NCBI GenBank assembly: GCA_046048055.1
Contig: JBJOGW010000085.1
Location: forward strand, 1 to 24,852
From: SYAC01 sp046048055
Lineage (GTDB): Bacteria > Planctomycetota > Phycisphaerae > Phycisphaerales > SM1A02
DNA: 24,852 nt
Direction: 5' to 3'
The notes under the pieces were generated by a model. It was not told the origin of the DNA and ran no database searches. It saw only the letters and a list, made by a program, of their open reading frames with translations. Position numbers and translations under genes: made by a program. Shown piece after piece: positions 15,520 through 22,843 of this stretch. The number at the start of each line of letters is the position of its first letter. The first letter of the stretch is position 1.

Positions 15520-16623
15520 ATGAAGCGAATCGCTCCTCTTGTGCTGGCCGCCACCATGACGCTGGCCGCCCACGCCGCACCCCCACAGGCGCAATGCTGG
15601 TTCGTGAACATCACGGGACGGACCGGCTACGGGGGCTACGAGGCCGACGTGCAGAGCGTGAAGTACGACGCCAACTACGTCTACGTGCAGTGCAGTTCGG
15701 TGCCCGGGTACTCGATCGGTCCGTGGCCTGGCAACCCGGGTTCACCCATCGACGGCAACTGGAGCTTCCGCATCACGCGGAACCCTCAGCCGAGGACCGG
15801 CACCCGCACGGCCACCGGTCTGGGGCAGATCGGGGTGTGGACCAACGGCGTGTGCATCTTCAGCGCCAGCGACGCCCGCAGCTACAACAACCGCAACGTC
15901 TGGCACCAGAACGCGATCGTGGTCGAAGGACCGGGCTTCGACTCCTGCGGCGGGCATCCGGCGCAGACGCAGTACCACAACCACCAGAACGCCGCGTGCA
16001 TGTACGACCTGGTGCCCACCGAGCATTCGCCGATCGTGGGCTTCGGCTTCGACGGCTTCCCCGTCTACGGGCCCTTCGGATACGCCAACACCGACGGCAC
16101 CGGCGGCATCAGGCGCATCAAGAGCAGCTACCGGCTGCGCAGCATCACGCAGCGCACCTCGCTGCCGGACGGCACCGCGCTCACCTCGGCCAACTACGGC
16201 CCGGCCGTCAGCGGCACCTATCCGCTGGGGTACTACATCGAGGACCACGAGTATGTGTCGGGCCTGGGCGACCTGAACGACTCGAACGCGCGGTTCTGCG
16301 TGACTCCGGAATTCCCGCAGGGCACATGGGCGTACTTCGTGACCATCGACAATGCGGGATCCCCGGCCTATCCGTACATGCTTGGTCCCACGTACATGGG
16401 CACGCTGGACACGGGCAACACCGGACCCACGGGCGGGCACGTGACCGTGCCCGCGACCGCCGTGACCTTCGACCCCGTCGATCTGGACGAGTCGGGATCG
16501 GTCGACGCGGGAGACATCGGCGCACTGCTTCTGCTGTTCGGGTCGCGAGGTCCGCTGGGTGACCTGGACGGCAGCGGCACGGTGGATGCCGGGGACATCG
16601 GCACCATGCTGCTGCGGTTCTGA
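15520..16623 (+). CDS. Secreted YHYH-domain protein with C-terminal dockerin-like repeats
   Basis: This 367-residue protein has a signal peptide (MKRIAPLVLAATMTLAAHA). A beta-rich body of the YHYH type follows, with YHNH at residues 152-155 in TQYHNHQN and FGFDGFPVYGPFGY. It ends with two Ca-loop repeats, DLDESGSVDAGDIG (from Asp321) and DLDGSGTVDAGDIG (from Asp348), each followed by a Leu-rich helix. Such dockerin-like tails are common on exported proteins of Phycisphaerae-type planctomycetes and may sort or anchor them. The function of the YHYH domain is unknown. ATG 15520 was chosen for a clean signal peptide; an in-frame ATG at 15496 would add eight residues. It is followed after three bases by the SUMF1-like gene, so the two are likely co-translated. 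Confidence 0.85.
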   Translation: MKRIAPLVLAATMTLAAHAAPPQAQCWFVNITGRTGYGGYEADVQSVKYDANYVYVQCSSVPGYSIGPWPGNPGSPIDGNWSFRITRNPQPRTGTRTATGLGQIGVWTNGVCIFSASDARSYNNRNVWHQNAIVVEGPGFDSCGGHPAQTQYHNHQNAACMYDLVPTEHSPIVGFGFDGFPVYGPFGYANTDGTGGIRRIKSSYRLRSITQRTSLPDGTALTSANYGPAVSGTYPLGYYIEDHEYVSGLGDLNDSNARFCVTPEFPQGTWAYFVTIDNAGSPAYPYMLGPTYMGTLDTGNTGPTGGHVTVPATAVTFDPVDLDESGSVDAGDIGALLLLFGSRGPLGDLDGSGTVDAGDIGTMLLRF

Positions 16624-16626
16624 CCC

Positions 16627-17445
16627 GTGCCTTCCACATCCATCATCCTGCGACCGCTGTCCCTCGGATTGCTGGCCGTCATGGTGGCGGGCCAGGACAC
16701 CGCGCGCGACGAGGTGACCGTGCCCAAGGGTTCCTTCGCCATGGCCGCGCTCGACCAGGGCATGGGCCAGCTGGACGAGAACTTCGGGGAGCGCGCCGGG
16801 ACGATCATCACCTTCGATCAGCCGTTCCTGATGACCCGCACCGAGATCACGCAGGCGGAGTTCAAGGCCGCAGTCGGTCGCAACCCGTCGAAGTTCGCCG
16901 ACGCCGCCGATGCGCCGCTGCGACCGGTGGAGCAGGTGTCGCAGTGGGACGCGATGGAGTACTGCAACGCTCGCTCGAAGCGCGAGAGCCTGCCGCCGCG
17001 CTACGACCTGCAGAAGGTGGTTCGCCGGCAGGATGGTGGCATCCAGTTCGCCATGGTGAAGGACCTGGGCGGTCCCGGCTGGAGGCTTCCCACCGAGGCC
17101 GAGTGGGAGTACGCCTGCCGCGCGGGCAGCTCGGCCGCGTTCGCCTTCGGTGACCAGGAGGCGCGCATCGGCGAGTTCAGCTGGAGCCGCGACCAGTCCA
17201 GCGGGCAGACGCATGCGGTGGGAACGAAGAAGGCGAACGCGTGGGGCCTGCACGACATGCACGGCAACGTGTGGGAGTGGTGCTTCGATCCCGCGGCCGG
17301 CCCCGAGGGCATGCAGCCCTTCCGGGGCGGCAGCTGGTTCAACTGCCCCATCTGCGCGAAGTCCGCCAGCCGCACACTGACCCGTCCGGACACGCGCGAG
17401 GCGACGGTGGGATTCCGCGCCTGCCGCACGCCCGCCTCAGGGTGA
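16627..17445 (+). CDS. Secreted formylglycine-generating-enzyme-like (SUMF1 family) protein
   Basis: This 272-residue protein has a signal peptide (residues about 1-22, ending near VAGQD). It then shows the SUMF1/FGE-sulfatase fold: FLMTRTEITQAEF, GWRLPTEAEWEYACRAGS, WGLHDMHGNVWEW, FRGGSWFN and VGFRAC. True FGE enzymes oxidise a sulfatase cysteine using two active-site cysteines. Here the segment after GGSW reads NCPICAKSASR, with Cys240 and Cys243, a CxxC spacing unlike the classic pair. So it may be a non-sulfatase member; many family members are binding domains or EgtB-like enzymes. No sulfatase is in the window. The GTG start, three bases after the preceding stop and without a Shine-Dalgarno, suggests coupling to the YHYH gene. 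Its end overlaps the convergent lipoprotein gene by 9 bp. Confidence 0.85.
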   Translation: MPSTSIILRPLSLGLLAVMVAGQDTARDEVTVPKGSFAMAALDQGMGQLDENFGERAGTIITFDQPFLMTRTEITQAEFKAAVGRNPSKFADAADAPLRPVEQVSQWDAMEYCNARSKRESLPPRYDLQKVVRRQDGGIQFAMVKDLGGPGWRLPTEAEWEYACRAGSSAAFAFGDQEARIGEFSWSRDQSSGQTHAVGTKKANAWGLHDMHGNVWEWCFDPAAGPEGMQPFRGGSWFNCPICAKSASRTLTRPDTREATVGFRACRTPASG

Positions 17446-18579
17446 GACGCGATCGGCGAGGAATCGCTCGCCGCGGCGAATGCCGACGATCCAGACGTCC
17501 TTGCGGGGCACGGGGCCATCGGCATACGAGATGACGCCACTGGCTCCGCGATAGTTGCGGATCTCGCCGATCGCCTTCGCGATGTCGGCCGGGCTGGGTG
17601 GGCCCAGCACGCTCGCCTTGTTCACCGCCGTGTTCACCATGCTCATGGCGTCGTAGCCGAGCGCCGCGAAGCCGTTGGGCGGCGGCGTGCCGTAGGCCTC
17701 GGTGTAGGCCTGCGCAAACGCGGCCGCCTCCGGCGTGGCACCCTTGCCGAACCATGCGTGCGTGGTGAAGTGCACGGCCTCGGAGACGTGCGCCGGGGCC
17801 TCATCGAGCACCGAGCTGTCGAGGCCGTCGCCGCCCATGATGGGCGTGACCGGGAACGCGGCTCGGATCGGCTGCAGCATGTCGCGCAGCCCGTCCGGCT
17901 CGGCCGAGAGGAAGATGAAGTCCGGCGCGGGCTTGCCCTGTCGCCTGGCGAGCGCCTCGCGTGCCGTGGGCGACCGCAGGTCGATCCGCTCGGTCACCTC
18001 GCCGCCGAGTCGCTCGAAGGACTCCCGGAAGTACCGGGCCAGACCGCTGGTGTAGTCGTAGCGCGAGTCCTCCACCAGCAGACAGCGCTTGCCGAAGGAG
18101 CGTGCGGCGAATCGAGCCGCGGCCAGCGCCTGGGTGTCATCACCGAAGCACGCCAGGAAGGTGCCCGGGCCGCAGCGATTGGGCAGGTTGGGGTCCGTGG
18201 CCCCGATGATCATGAACGGCTTGCCCACCCGGGTGAACACGGGCACGGCCGCCAGGGCCTCGTCGCTGTCGTTGAGCCCGATGCCCACCAGCGTGTCCGG
18301 TTCCAGCGCCCTGGCCGCGGCCTCGGCGGGCCTGGAGGCGCTGGCCGCATCACGTTCCATGAGCACCATGGGTTGGGCCAGCGGCGACCGCTGCACCTGC
18401 AACAGGTCGGCACGGGCCAGGGCCAGCTGGGCTCCGGCGCTGGCGGCCTGTCCAAAGTCGGCGTTGGTACCGGACTGCTCCACGAGCAGGGCGGCGGCGG
18501 GACGGCCACCGGGGGCGCACGCGGGCACGCTGCACAAGGCGAGCACGACCGGCATCCATGCCATCAGGTCTCGGCGCAT
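17437..18579 (-). CDS. Periplasmic ligand-binding lipoprotein (Leu/Ile/Val-binding-like)
   Basis: This 380-residue protein resembles substrate-binding proteins of branched-chain amino acid importers (Peripla_BP_6). The start has a hydrophobic signal and a possible lipobox cysteine at residue 21 (SVPAC). The fold is suggested by LLVEQSGTNADFGQAASAGA, IGLNDSDEALAAVPVFTRVG, AARSFGKRCLLVEDSRYDYT, ARYFRESFERLGGEVTERID and GFAALGYDAMSMVNTAV. No permease or ATPase gene of the Liv type is nearby, so it is an orphan. It could feed a distant transporter or act as a sensor. The ligand is unknown. The ATG lies 7 nt after a TACACT element and the gene is divergent from der across a 44-bp gap. Confidence 0.85.
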   Translation of the reverse strand: MRRDLMAWMPVVLALCSVPACAPGGRPAAALLVEQSGTNADFGQAASAGAQLALARADLLQVQRSPLAQPMVLMERDAASASRPAEAAARALEPDTLVGIGLNDSDEALAAVPVFTRVGKPFMIIGATDPNLPNRCGPGTFLACFGDDTQALAAARFAARSFGKRCLLVEDSRYDYTSGLARYFRESFERLGGEVTERIDLRSPTAREALARRQGKPAPDFIFLSAEPDGLRDMLQPIRAAFPVTPIMGGDGLDSSVLDEAPAHVSEAVHFTTHAWFGKGATPEAAAFAQAYTEAYGTPPPNGFAALGYDAMSMVNTAVNKASVLGPPSPADIAKAIGEIRNYRGASGVISYADGPVPRKDVWIVGIRRGERFLADRVSP

Positions 18580-18586
18580 GGGATCA

Positions 18587-18614
18587 AGTGTAGAGGCGGG
18601 GCTTCACCTACCAT
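18587..18614. promoter_or_regulatory. Interlocked divergent -10 elements of the binding-protein gene and der
   Basis: The 44-bp gap holds TACACT on the minus strand (18592-18587), 7 nt before the lipoprotein ATG. It also holds TACCAT on the plus strand (18609-18614), 9 nt before the der ATG. Each -10 falls in the region where the -35 of the other would lie, and neither start codon has a Shine-Dalgarno. Confidence 0.4.
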
Positions 18615-18623
18615 GACGGGCTC

Positions 18624-20156
18624 ATGCTTCCTCGGCTGGCCATCATCGGTCGACCCAACGTGGGCAAGAGCAGCCTTTTCAACCGGCTCGCCGGAAAGCG
18701 CATCTCGATCGTGGATCCCACGCCGGGCGTCACGCGTGATCGCGTGGGGGCCGCCATCAGCGTGAAGCCCACGCGCGGCCCGGCTCGCGCCGTGGAAGTC
18801 ATCGACACCGGCGGATGGGGCGTCTACACCACCGACAGGAACCGCATCGACGACGCGGGCAAGGACCTGGCGGGCCTCACGCCCGACATCGAGTTCCAGA
18901 TCATGGCCGCGGCGGAGAACGCCGACGTGATCCTGTTCACCATCGACGCGCGTGACGGCGTGCTGGCCCTGGACCGGACCGTGTCGCAGCTGCTGCGGCG
19001 ACGGGGCCTGGCCCGGCGCACCGTGCTGGTGGCCAACAAGGTGGACGACCGCAGCCTGGAGAACTCAGCCCAGGATGCGGCCCAGTTGGGCTTTGGACAA
19101 CCCGTCTGCGTGAGCGCCCAGAGTGGCAACGGCCTGAACCGCCTGCGCGACGCCATCTGCGCCCGCCTGCCGGGCAAGGCCGACGAGGTGGACGAGGCTC
19201 CGCCCGGCAGTGACCTGCGCGTGGCCATCGTGGGCCGCCGCAATGCGGGCAAGAGCAGCCTGATCAACCAGCTCGCCGGCGAGCCACGCGTGATCGTGAG
19301 CGAGATCGCCGGCACCACCCGCGACAGCGTGGACGTGCGCATCCAGCTGAGCGAGCGCGCGGTCACCTTCATCGACACGGCGGGCGTTCGCAAGCGCAAG
19401 AGCTGGGACGGCGACATCGAGTTCTACGCCAACACGCGCACCACCGAGGCCATCGCCCGCGCGGACGTGTGCTGGCTGCTGCTGGACGCGACCGAGAAGA
19501 GCAGCCAGATCGAGAAGCAGCTGGCCGGGCAGCTGATCGAGGGCTTCAAGCCCACGGTGATCGTGGTGAACAAGTGGGACCTGGTGCAGCGCACGCTCAA
19601 GCCCGCCGACTACCAGGACTACCTCACGCAGGAGTTCCCGGGCCTGGAGTACGCGCCCATCTGCTTCGTGAGCGCCAAGACGGGCACGGGCGTGCGCGAC
19701 GCGGTGGCCATGAGCTTCTCGCTGCGGGACCAGGCGGCCCATCGCGAGGGCACCGGCCAGGTCAATGCGGCCATCCGGCGCATTCTTGAAGAGCGCGGCC
19801 CCAGCAGCAGGCTGGGAACCAAGGCCAAGGTCTTCTACGTGAGCCAGATCGCGGTGAACCCGCCCACCATCGCCATGGTGGTGAACAAGCCCGAGCTGTT
19901 CAAGGGTCGCTACGAGCGCTACCTGCTGAACCGCCTTCGCGAGGAGCTGCCCTTCAGCGAGGTCCCGATCAAGGTGCAGTTCAGCGCGCGCCGCCGATGG
20001 CAGGATGAGGGCGAGCGACCCGCCACGCCGGCGCCACGGATCGCCTCCAAGGCCGCCTCCAAGCCGGCGCGCAAGCCCGCGGCGAAGCCGCGCCGTGATG
20101 CTGCCCGCGGCAAAACCAAGAGCGGCAAGCCGGGTCCGGCACGACGTCGCGCCTGA
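18624..20156 (+). CDS. der: Ribosome biogenesis GTPase Der
   Basis: This 510-residue protein has two tandem G domains and a KH-like domain and helps assemble the large ribosomal subunit. G domain 1 shows GRPNVGKSSLFNRL (from residue 9), DTGGW and NKVD. G domain 2 shows GRRNAGKSSL (from residue 204), GTTRDS, DTAGVRKR and NKWD. The KH-like domain includes KVFYVSQIAVNPPTIAMVVN and RYLLNRLREELPFSEVPIKV. A final tail of about 40 residues is very rich in Lys, Arg, Ala and Pro, longer than in E. coli Der and probably a disordered RNA-contacting extension. The ATG at 18624 follows a TACCAT element by 9 nt. It heads a likely unit with ricT, lepB and possibly the lipoprotein gene. Confidence 0.96.
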   Translation: MLPRLAIIGRPNVGKSSLFNRLAGKRISIVDPTPGVTRDRVGAAISVKPTRGPARAVEVIDTGGWGVYTTDRNRIDDAGKDLAGLTPDIEFQIMAAAENADVILFTIDARDGVLALDRTVSQLLRRRGLARRTVLVANKVDDRSLENSAQDAAQLGFGQPVCVSAQSGNGLNRLRDAICARLPGKADEVDEAPPGSDLRVAIVGRRNAGKSSLINQLAGEPRVIVSEIAGTTRDSVDVRIQLSERAVTFIDTAGVRKRKSWDGDIEFYANTRTTEAIARADVCWLLLDATEKSSQIEKQLAGQLIEGFKPTVIVVNKWDLVQRTLKPADYQDYLTQEFPGLEYAPICFVSAKTGTGVRDAVAMSFSLRDQAAHREGTGQVNAAIRRILEERGPSSRLGTKAKVFYVSQIAVNPPTIAMVVNKPELFKGRYERYLLNRLREELPFSEVPIKVQFSARRRWQDEGERPATPAPRIASKAASKPARKPAAKPRRDAARGKTKSGKPGPARRRA

Positions 20157-20192
20157 ACGCGGTCCGGTGCTCGCGGTGGGAGGCGAGCGGGC

Positions 20193-21197
20193 GTGACGGC
20201 CCGCGGATCTCCGTGGGTTAGGATGGCACGTCGCGTGCCGATCGTTCCGCTGCCCATCTTCGAGCAGGAAGCCGATCCCGCCACGCGTGGCGGCACGCGG
20301 ACCGACGAGCAGATCTACGCCGCGCGCAAGCCACCCACCAGCATCGTGGTGCGCTACGGCGCACGTCGCATGGTCGGCGAGTTCCCGTACGACGGTTCCG
20401 CCAAGCCCGGTTGCGGAAGCAGGATCGTGGTGCGCACGCCGCGAGGCACGGAGCTGGGCGAGATGCTCACCACCACCTGCGGCAACGGCGGCTGCGGCAA
20501 GAGCGTGTCACGGAGCGAGATGCTCCAGTACATCGAGCGATCCGGCGGCAAGGACTACCCGTTCTCCGGTGAGGGTCGCGTGCTTCGCGTGGCGGAGCCC
20601 GCGGACATGGAGACCTGGAGCCGGCTGCAGGCCAGCACGCGGGCGCGGCTGGACCGGGCACGCGAGATCGCGCGGGGCTTCACCCTGCCGATCAAGCTGG
20701 TGGAACTGGAGGCGATCCTGGGCGGCGAGCTGCTCACGCTGCACTGGATGGCGCTGGACGAGTCCAGGCCTGACGTGGACCCGCTGGTCGCGGCGCTGCA
20801 GCAGGCGTTCGGCACGCCGGTCACGGCCCAGCAGATCGGCGCACGCGACGAGGCCCGGCTGGTGGCCGACTACGAGAAGTGCGGCCAGCACTGCTGCTGC
20901 AAGAACTTCCTGAAGGTGCTCAAGCCCGTGAGCATGAAGAGCGCCAAGACCCAGAAGGCGACCATGGACCCGCTCAAGATCAGCGGCCGATGCGGCCGTC
21001 TGATGTGCTGCCTGCGCTACGAGGACCAGACCTACGAGGAGCTGGCCAGGCGGCTGCCGAAGAAGGGCACGCGCGTGAACACGGGCGAGGGCCCGGGCTC
21101 GGTGATCGACGGCCGGATCCTGGTCCAGCTGGTGCTGGTGCGGCTGGACGCCGATCGTCGCGAGATCGCCGTGCCCGTGGAGGAACTGCTGCCATGA
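20193..21197 (+). CDS. ricT: PSP1-domain protein, RicT (YaaT)-like
   Basis: This 334-residue protein belongs to the PSP1 family. B. subtilis RicT, with RicA and RicF, forms a complex with iron-sulfur clusters that steers RNase Y mRNA processing. The core shows VVRYGARRMVGEFPY, GTELGEML, QIGARDEARLVADYEKCG and HCCCKNFLKVLKPVSM. It ends with LKISGRCGRLMCCLRYEDQ. The cysteine groups CGQHCCC and CGRLMCC are the likely cluster ligands, and an extra pair lies in TTCGNGGCGK. RicA and RicF genes are not in the window. GTG 20193 was chosen because GGGAGG lies 9 nt before it. ATG 20223 and GTG 20235 are alternatives, the latter just after a TAGGAT element. The stop overlaps the lepB start (ATGA). Confidence 0.88.
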   Translation: MTARGSPWVRMARRVPIVPLPIFEQEADPATRGGTRTDEQIYAARKPPTSIVVRYGARRMVGEFPYDGSAKPGCGSRIVVRTPRGTELGEMLTTTCGNGGCGKSVSRSEMLQYIERSGGKDYPFSGEGRVLRVAEPADMETWSRLQASTRARLDRAREIARGFTLPIKLVELEAILGGELLTLHWMALDESRPDVDPLVAALQQAFGTPVTAQQIGARDEARLVADYEKCGQHCCCKNFLKVLKPVSMKSAKTQKATMDPLKISGRCGRLMCCLRYEDQTYEELARRLPKKGTRVNTGEGPGSVIDGRILVQLVLVRLDADRREIAVPVEELLP

Positions 21198-22834
21198 ACG
21201 ACGCCGCATCCCGGAGCGAGGGCGACTGGATCGACACCCTGCAGGGCCTGCTCATCGCCTTCGTGGTGGCCATGGTCTTTCGTGGCTTCGCCATGGAGGG
21301 CTTCTTCATTCCCACCGGCTCCATGGGCCCCACGCTCAAGGGCCAGCACGTGCGGCTGCGCGGCGACCACACCGGTTACGCGTACGACGCGGACGCGGGC
21401 CCGCTCTTCGAGGGCGGCAGCGCTGCCAACGCGTCGGTCCCCGTGCTGGACCCGATGGTCTCACGGCAGATGCCCGTGGGTGCCGAGGAACTGGGCCTGC
21501 TTCGAAGGCAGTCGGTGGGCGGCGATCGCGTGCTGGTGGTGAAGTACGTGCCGTGGGTCTTTCCGCCGCAGCGATGGGACGTGCCGGTGTTCAAGAACCC
21601 ACCCGATCCGGTGGGCGACACGCAGAACTACATCAAGCGGCTGGTGGGCATGCCGGGCGAGAGCGTGGTGCTGGCCGACGGTGACGTGTTCGTGGCGCAG
21701 GCAGGCGCCGAGGCGGACGACCTGCGCATCGTGCGCAAGCCGGAGATGGTGCAACGCGTGGTGTGGCAGCCGGTGTGGCACAGCGACTGGCGACCGGTGG
21801 ACGTGCCTCGCCTGGAGCAGCGGATGCGGCGGGGCTGGCCGGGCCCCGCCCTGAAGCCACAGGCCGCGGACCGTGGCGCTTGGACCTGGACCGACACCCG
21901 CGCCTGGAGCTGGCCGCGTGAATCCGCCACGCGTCTGGAGCTGGACACGCGTGCATGGCCGATCACGGACTGGAGCGCCTACAACGCGTGGCGTCGCGTG
22001 CCGGAGTACCCGGTGAGCGACGTGCGCATGCGGGGGGCCTTCGAGCCGCAGGATCCGGCGGCGTTCTCCGCATCGATGGAGCTTCGCACGCGTGGCCTGC
22101 TGGTCACGGCGGGCATCCGACATGGTGAGGCCTTTGCCACCGTGGCGATGGAGTCCGGCACGGCAGTGCCGCTGGCCTCCACCAGCGTTCCGCTTGGCGA
22201 CGTCGGTTCGGTGATCGACCTGGACCTGTGGCACGTGGACCAGACGGTGTGGGTGTTCGTGCAGGGCAAGGCCGTGATCGACTTGCCATACGAACTGGAC
22301 GCCGACGGCACGTCGCCGCGCGAGCGGCTGGTGGCGTGCGGGGTGGATCTGGCACGCGCGGCGACCAACCCGATGGATGCCCGCTCGCAGCCGCTGCAGT
22401 CCCTGGCATGGAACCTGGGCGGGACGCCCTTCACGGCGCGCGGGCTTCGGATCGACCGCGACCTGCACTACCAGCCGGGCGTCCTGCTGCCCGGCAACCA
22501 GGTGCCCAGCAATGGGCCACTGCTCAACGGACGCGCCTTCGCCTGCGACGCCGCCAATCCCGCGGTGCTCGGATCCGACCAGTACCTGCTGCTGGGCGAC
22601 AACAGTCCGGCCAGCCGCGACAGCCGCTACTGGGGAAGGCCGCACCCCATCCTGAAGTCCGCGATCGGCTTCGACACGCCGTTCGTGGTGCCGGGTGAAC
22701 TGCTGGTGGGCCATGCGTGGTGCGTGTACTTCCCGGCCACCTATCCACTGGGTGGCGGGCTCGACATGCGTGATCCCTCGGGCCGAAGTCCGGGCATCGT
22801 GCCCAACTTCGGATCGTTGCGGTTCATTCGGTAG
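21194..22834 (+). CDS. lepB: Signal peptidase I with a large inserted domain
   Basis: This 546-residue membrane protease cleaves signal peptides from exported proteins. It has a membrane anchor at about residues 14-32, then FIPTGSMGPTLKG with nucleophile Ser43. NYIKRLVGMPGESVVL carries the general base Lys148, and the late motif LLLGDNSPASRDSRYWG begins its GDN at residue 468. Most family members are 170-330 aa long. Here about 250-320 residues separate the Lys motif from the GDN motif. The insert has a Trp/Arg-rich part, then a strand-rich part (AFSASMELRTRGLLVTAGI, WHVDQTVWVFVQGKAVIDLP) reminiscent of concanavalin-like jelly rolls. It starts within the ricT stop and has a GGAGG site. Its TAG stop forms part of the -10 of the next gene. 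Confidence 0.93.
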   Translation: MNDAASRSEGDWIDTLQGLLIAFVVAMVFRGFAMEGFFIPTGSMGPTLKGQHVRLRGDHTGYAYDADAGPLFEGGSAANASVPVLDPMVSRQMPVGAEELGLLRRQSVGGDRVLVVKYVPWVFPPQRWDVPVFKNPPDPVGDTQNYIKRLVGMPGESVVLADGDVFVAQAGAEADDLRIVRKPEMVQRVVWQPVWHSDWRPVDVPRLEQRMRRGWPGPALKPQAADRGAWTWTDTRAWSWPRESATRLELDTRAWPITDWSAYNAWRRVPEYPVSDVRMRGAFEPQDPAAFSASMELRTRGLLVTAGIRHGEAFATVAMESGTAVPLASTSVPLGDVGSVIDLDLWHVDQTVWVFVQGKAVIDLPYELDADGTSPRERLVACGVDLARAATNPMDARSQPLQSLAWNLGGTPFTARGLRIDRDLHYQPGVLLPGNQVPSNGPLLNGRAFACDAANPAVLGSDQYLLLGDNSPASRDSRYWGRPHPILKSAIGFDTPFVVPGELLVGHAWCVYFPATYPLGGGLDMRDPSGRSPGIVPNFGSLRFIR

Positions 22835-22837
22835 GCT
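22808..22837 (+). promoter_or_regulatory. Promoter predicted to give a leaderless lipoprotein mRNA
   Basis: TTCGGA (22808-22813), an 18-bp spacer and TAGGCT (22832-22837), followed by CCGGCC and the ATG at 22844. The TAG of the -10 is the stop codon of lepB. The -10 and discriminator are nearly the same as before the thioesterase gene. Confidence 0.45.
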
Positions 22838-22843
22838 CCGGCC

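Noticed and set aside
20879..21193. Longer frame upstream of lepB
   Set aside because: It overlaps the conserved cysteine-rich core of RicT. The ATG at 21194 has a GGAGG site and precedes the membrane anchor.
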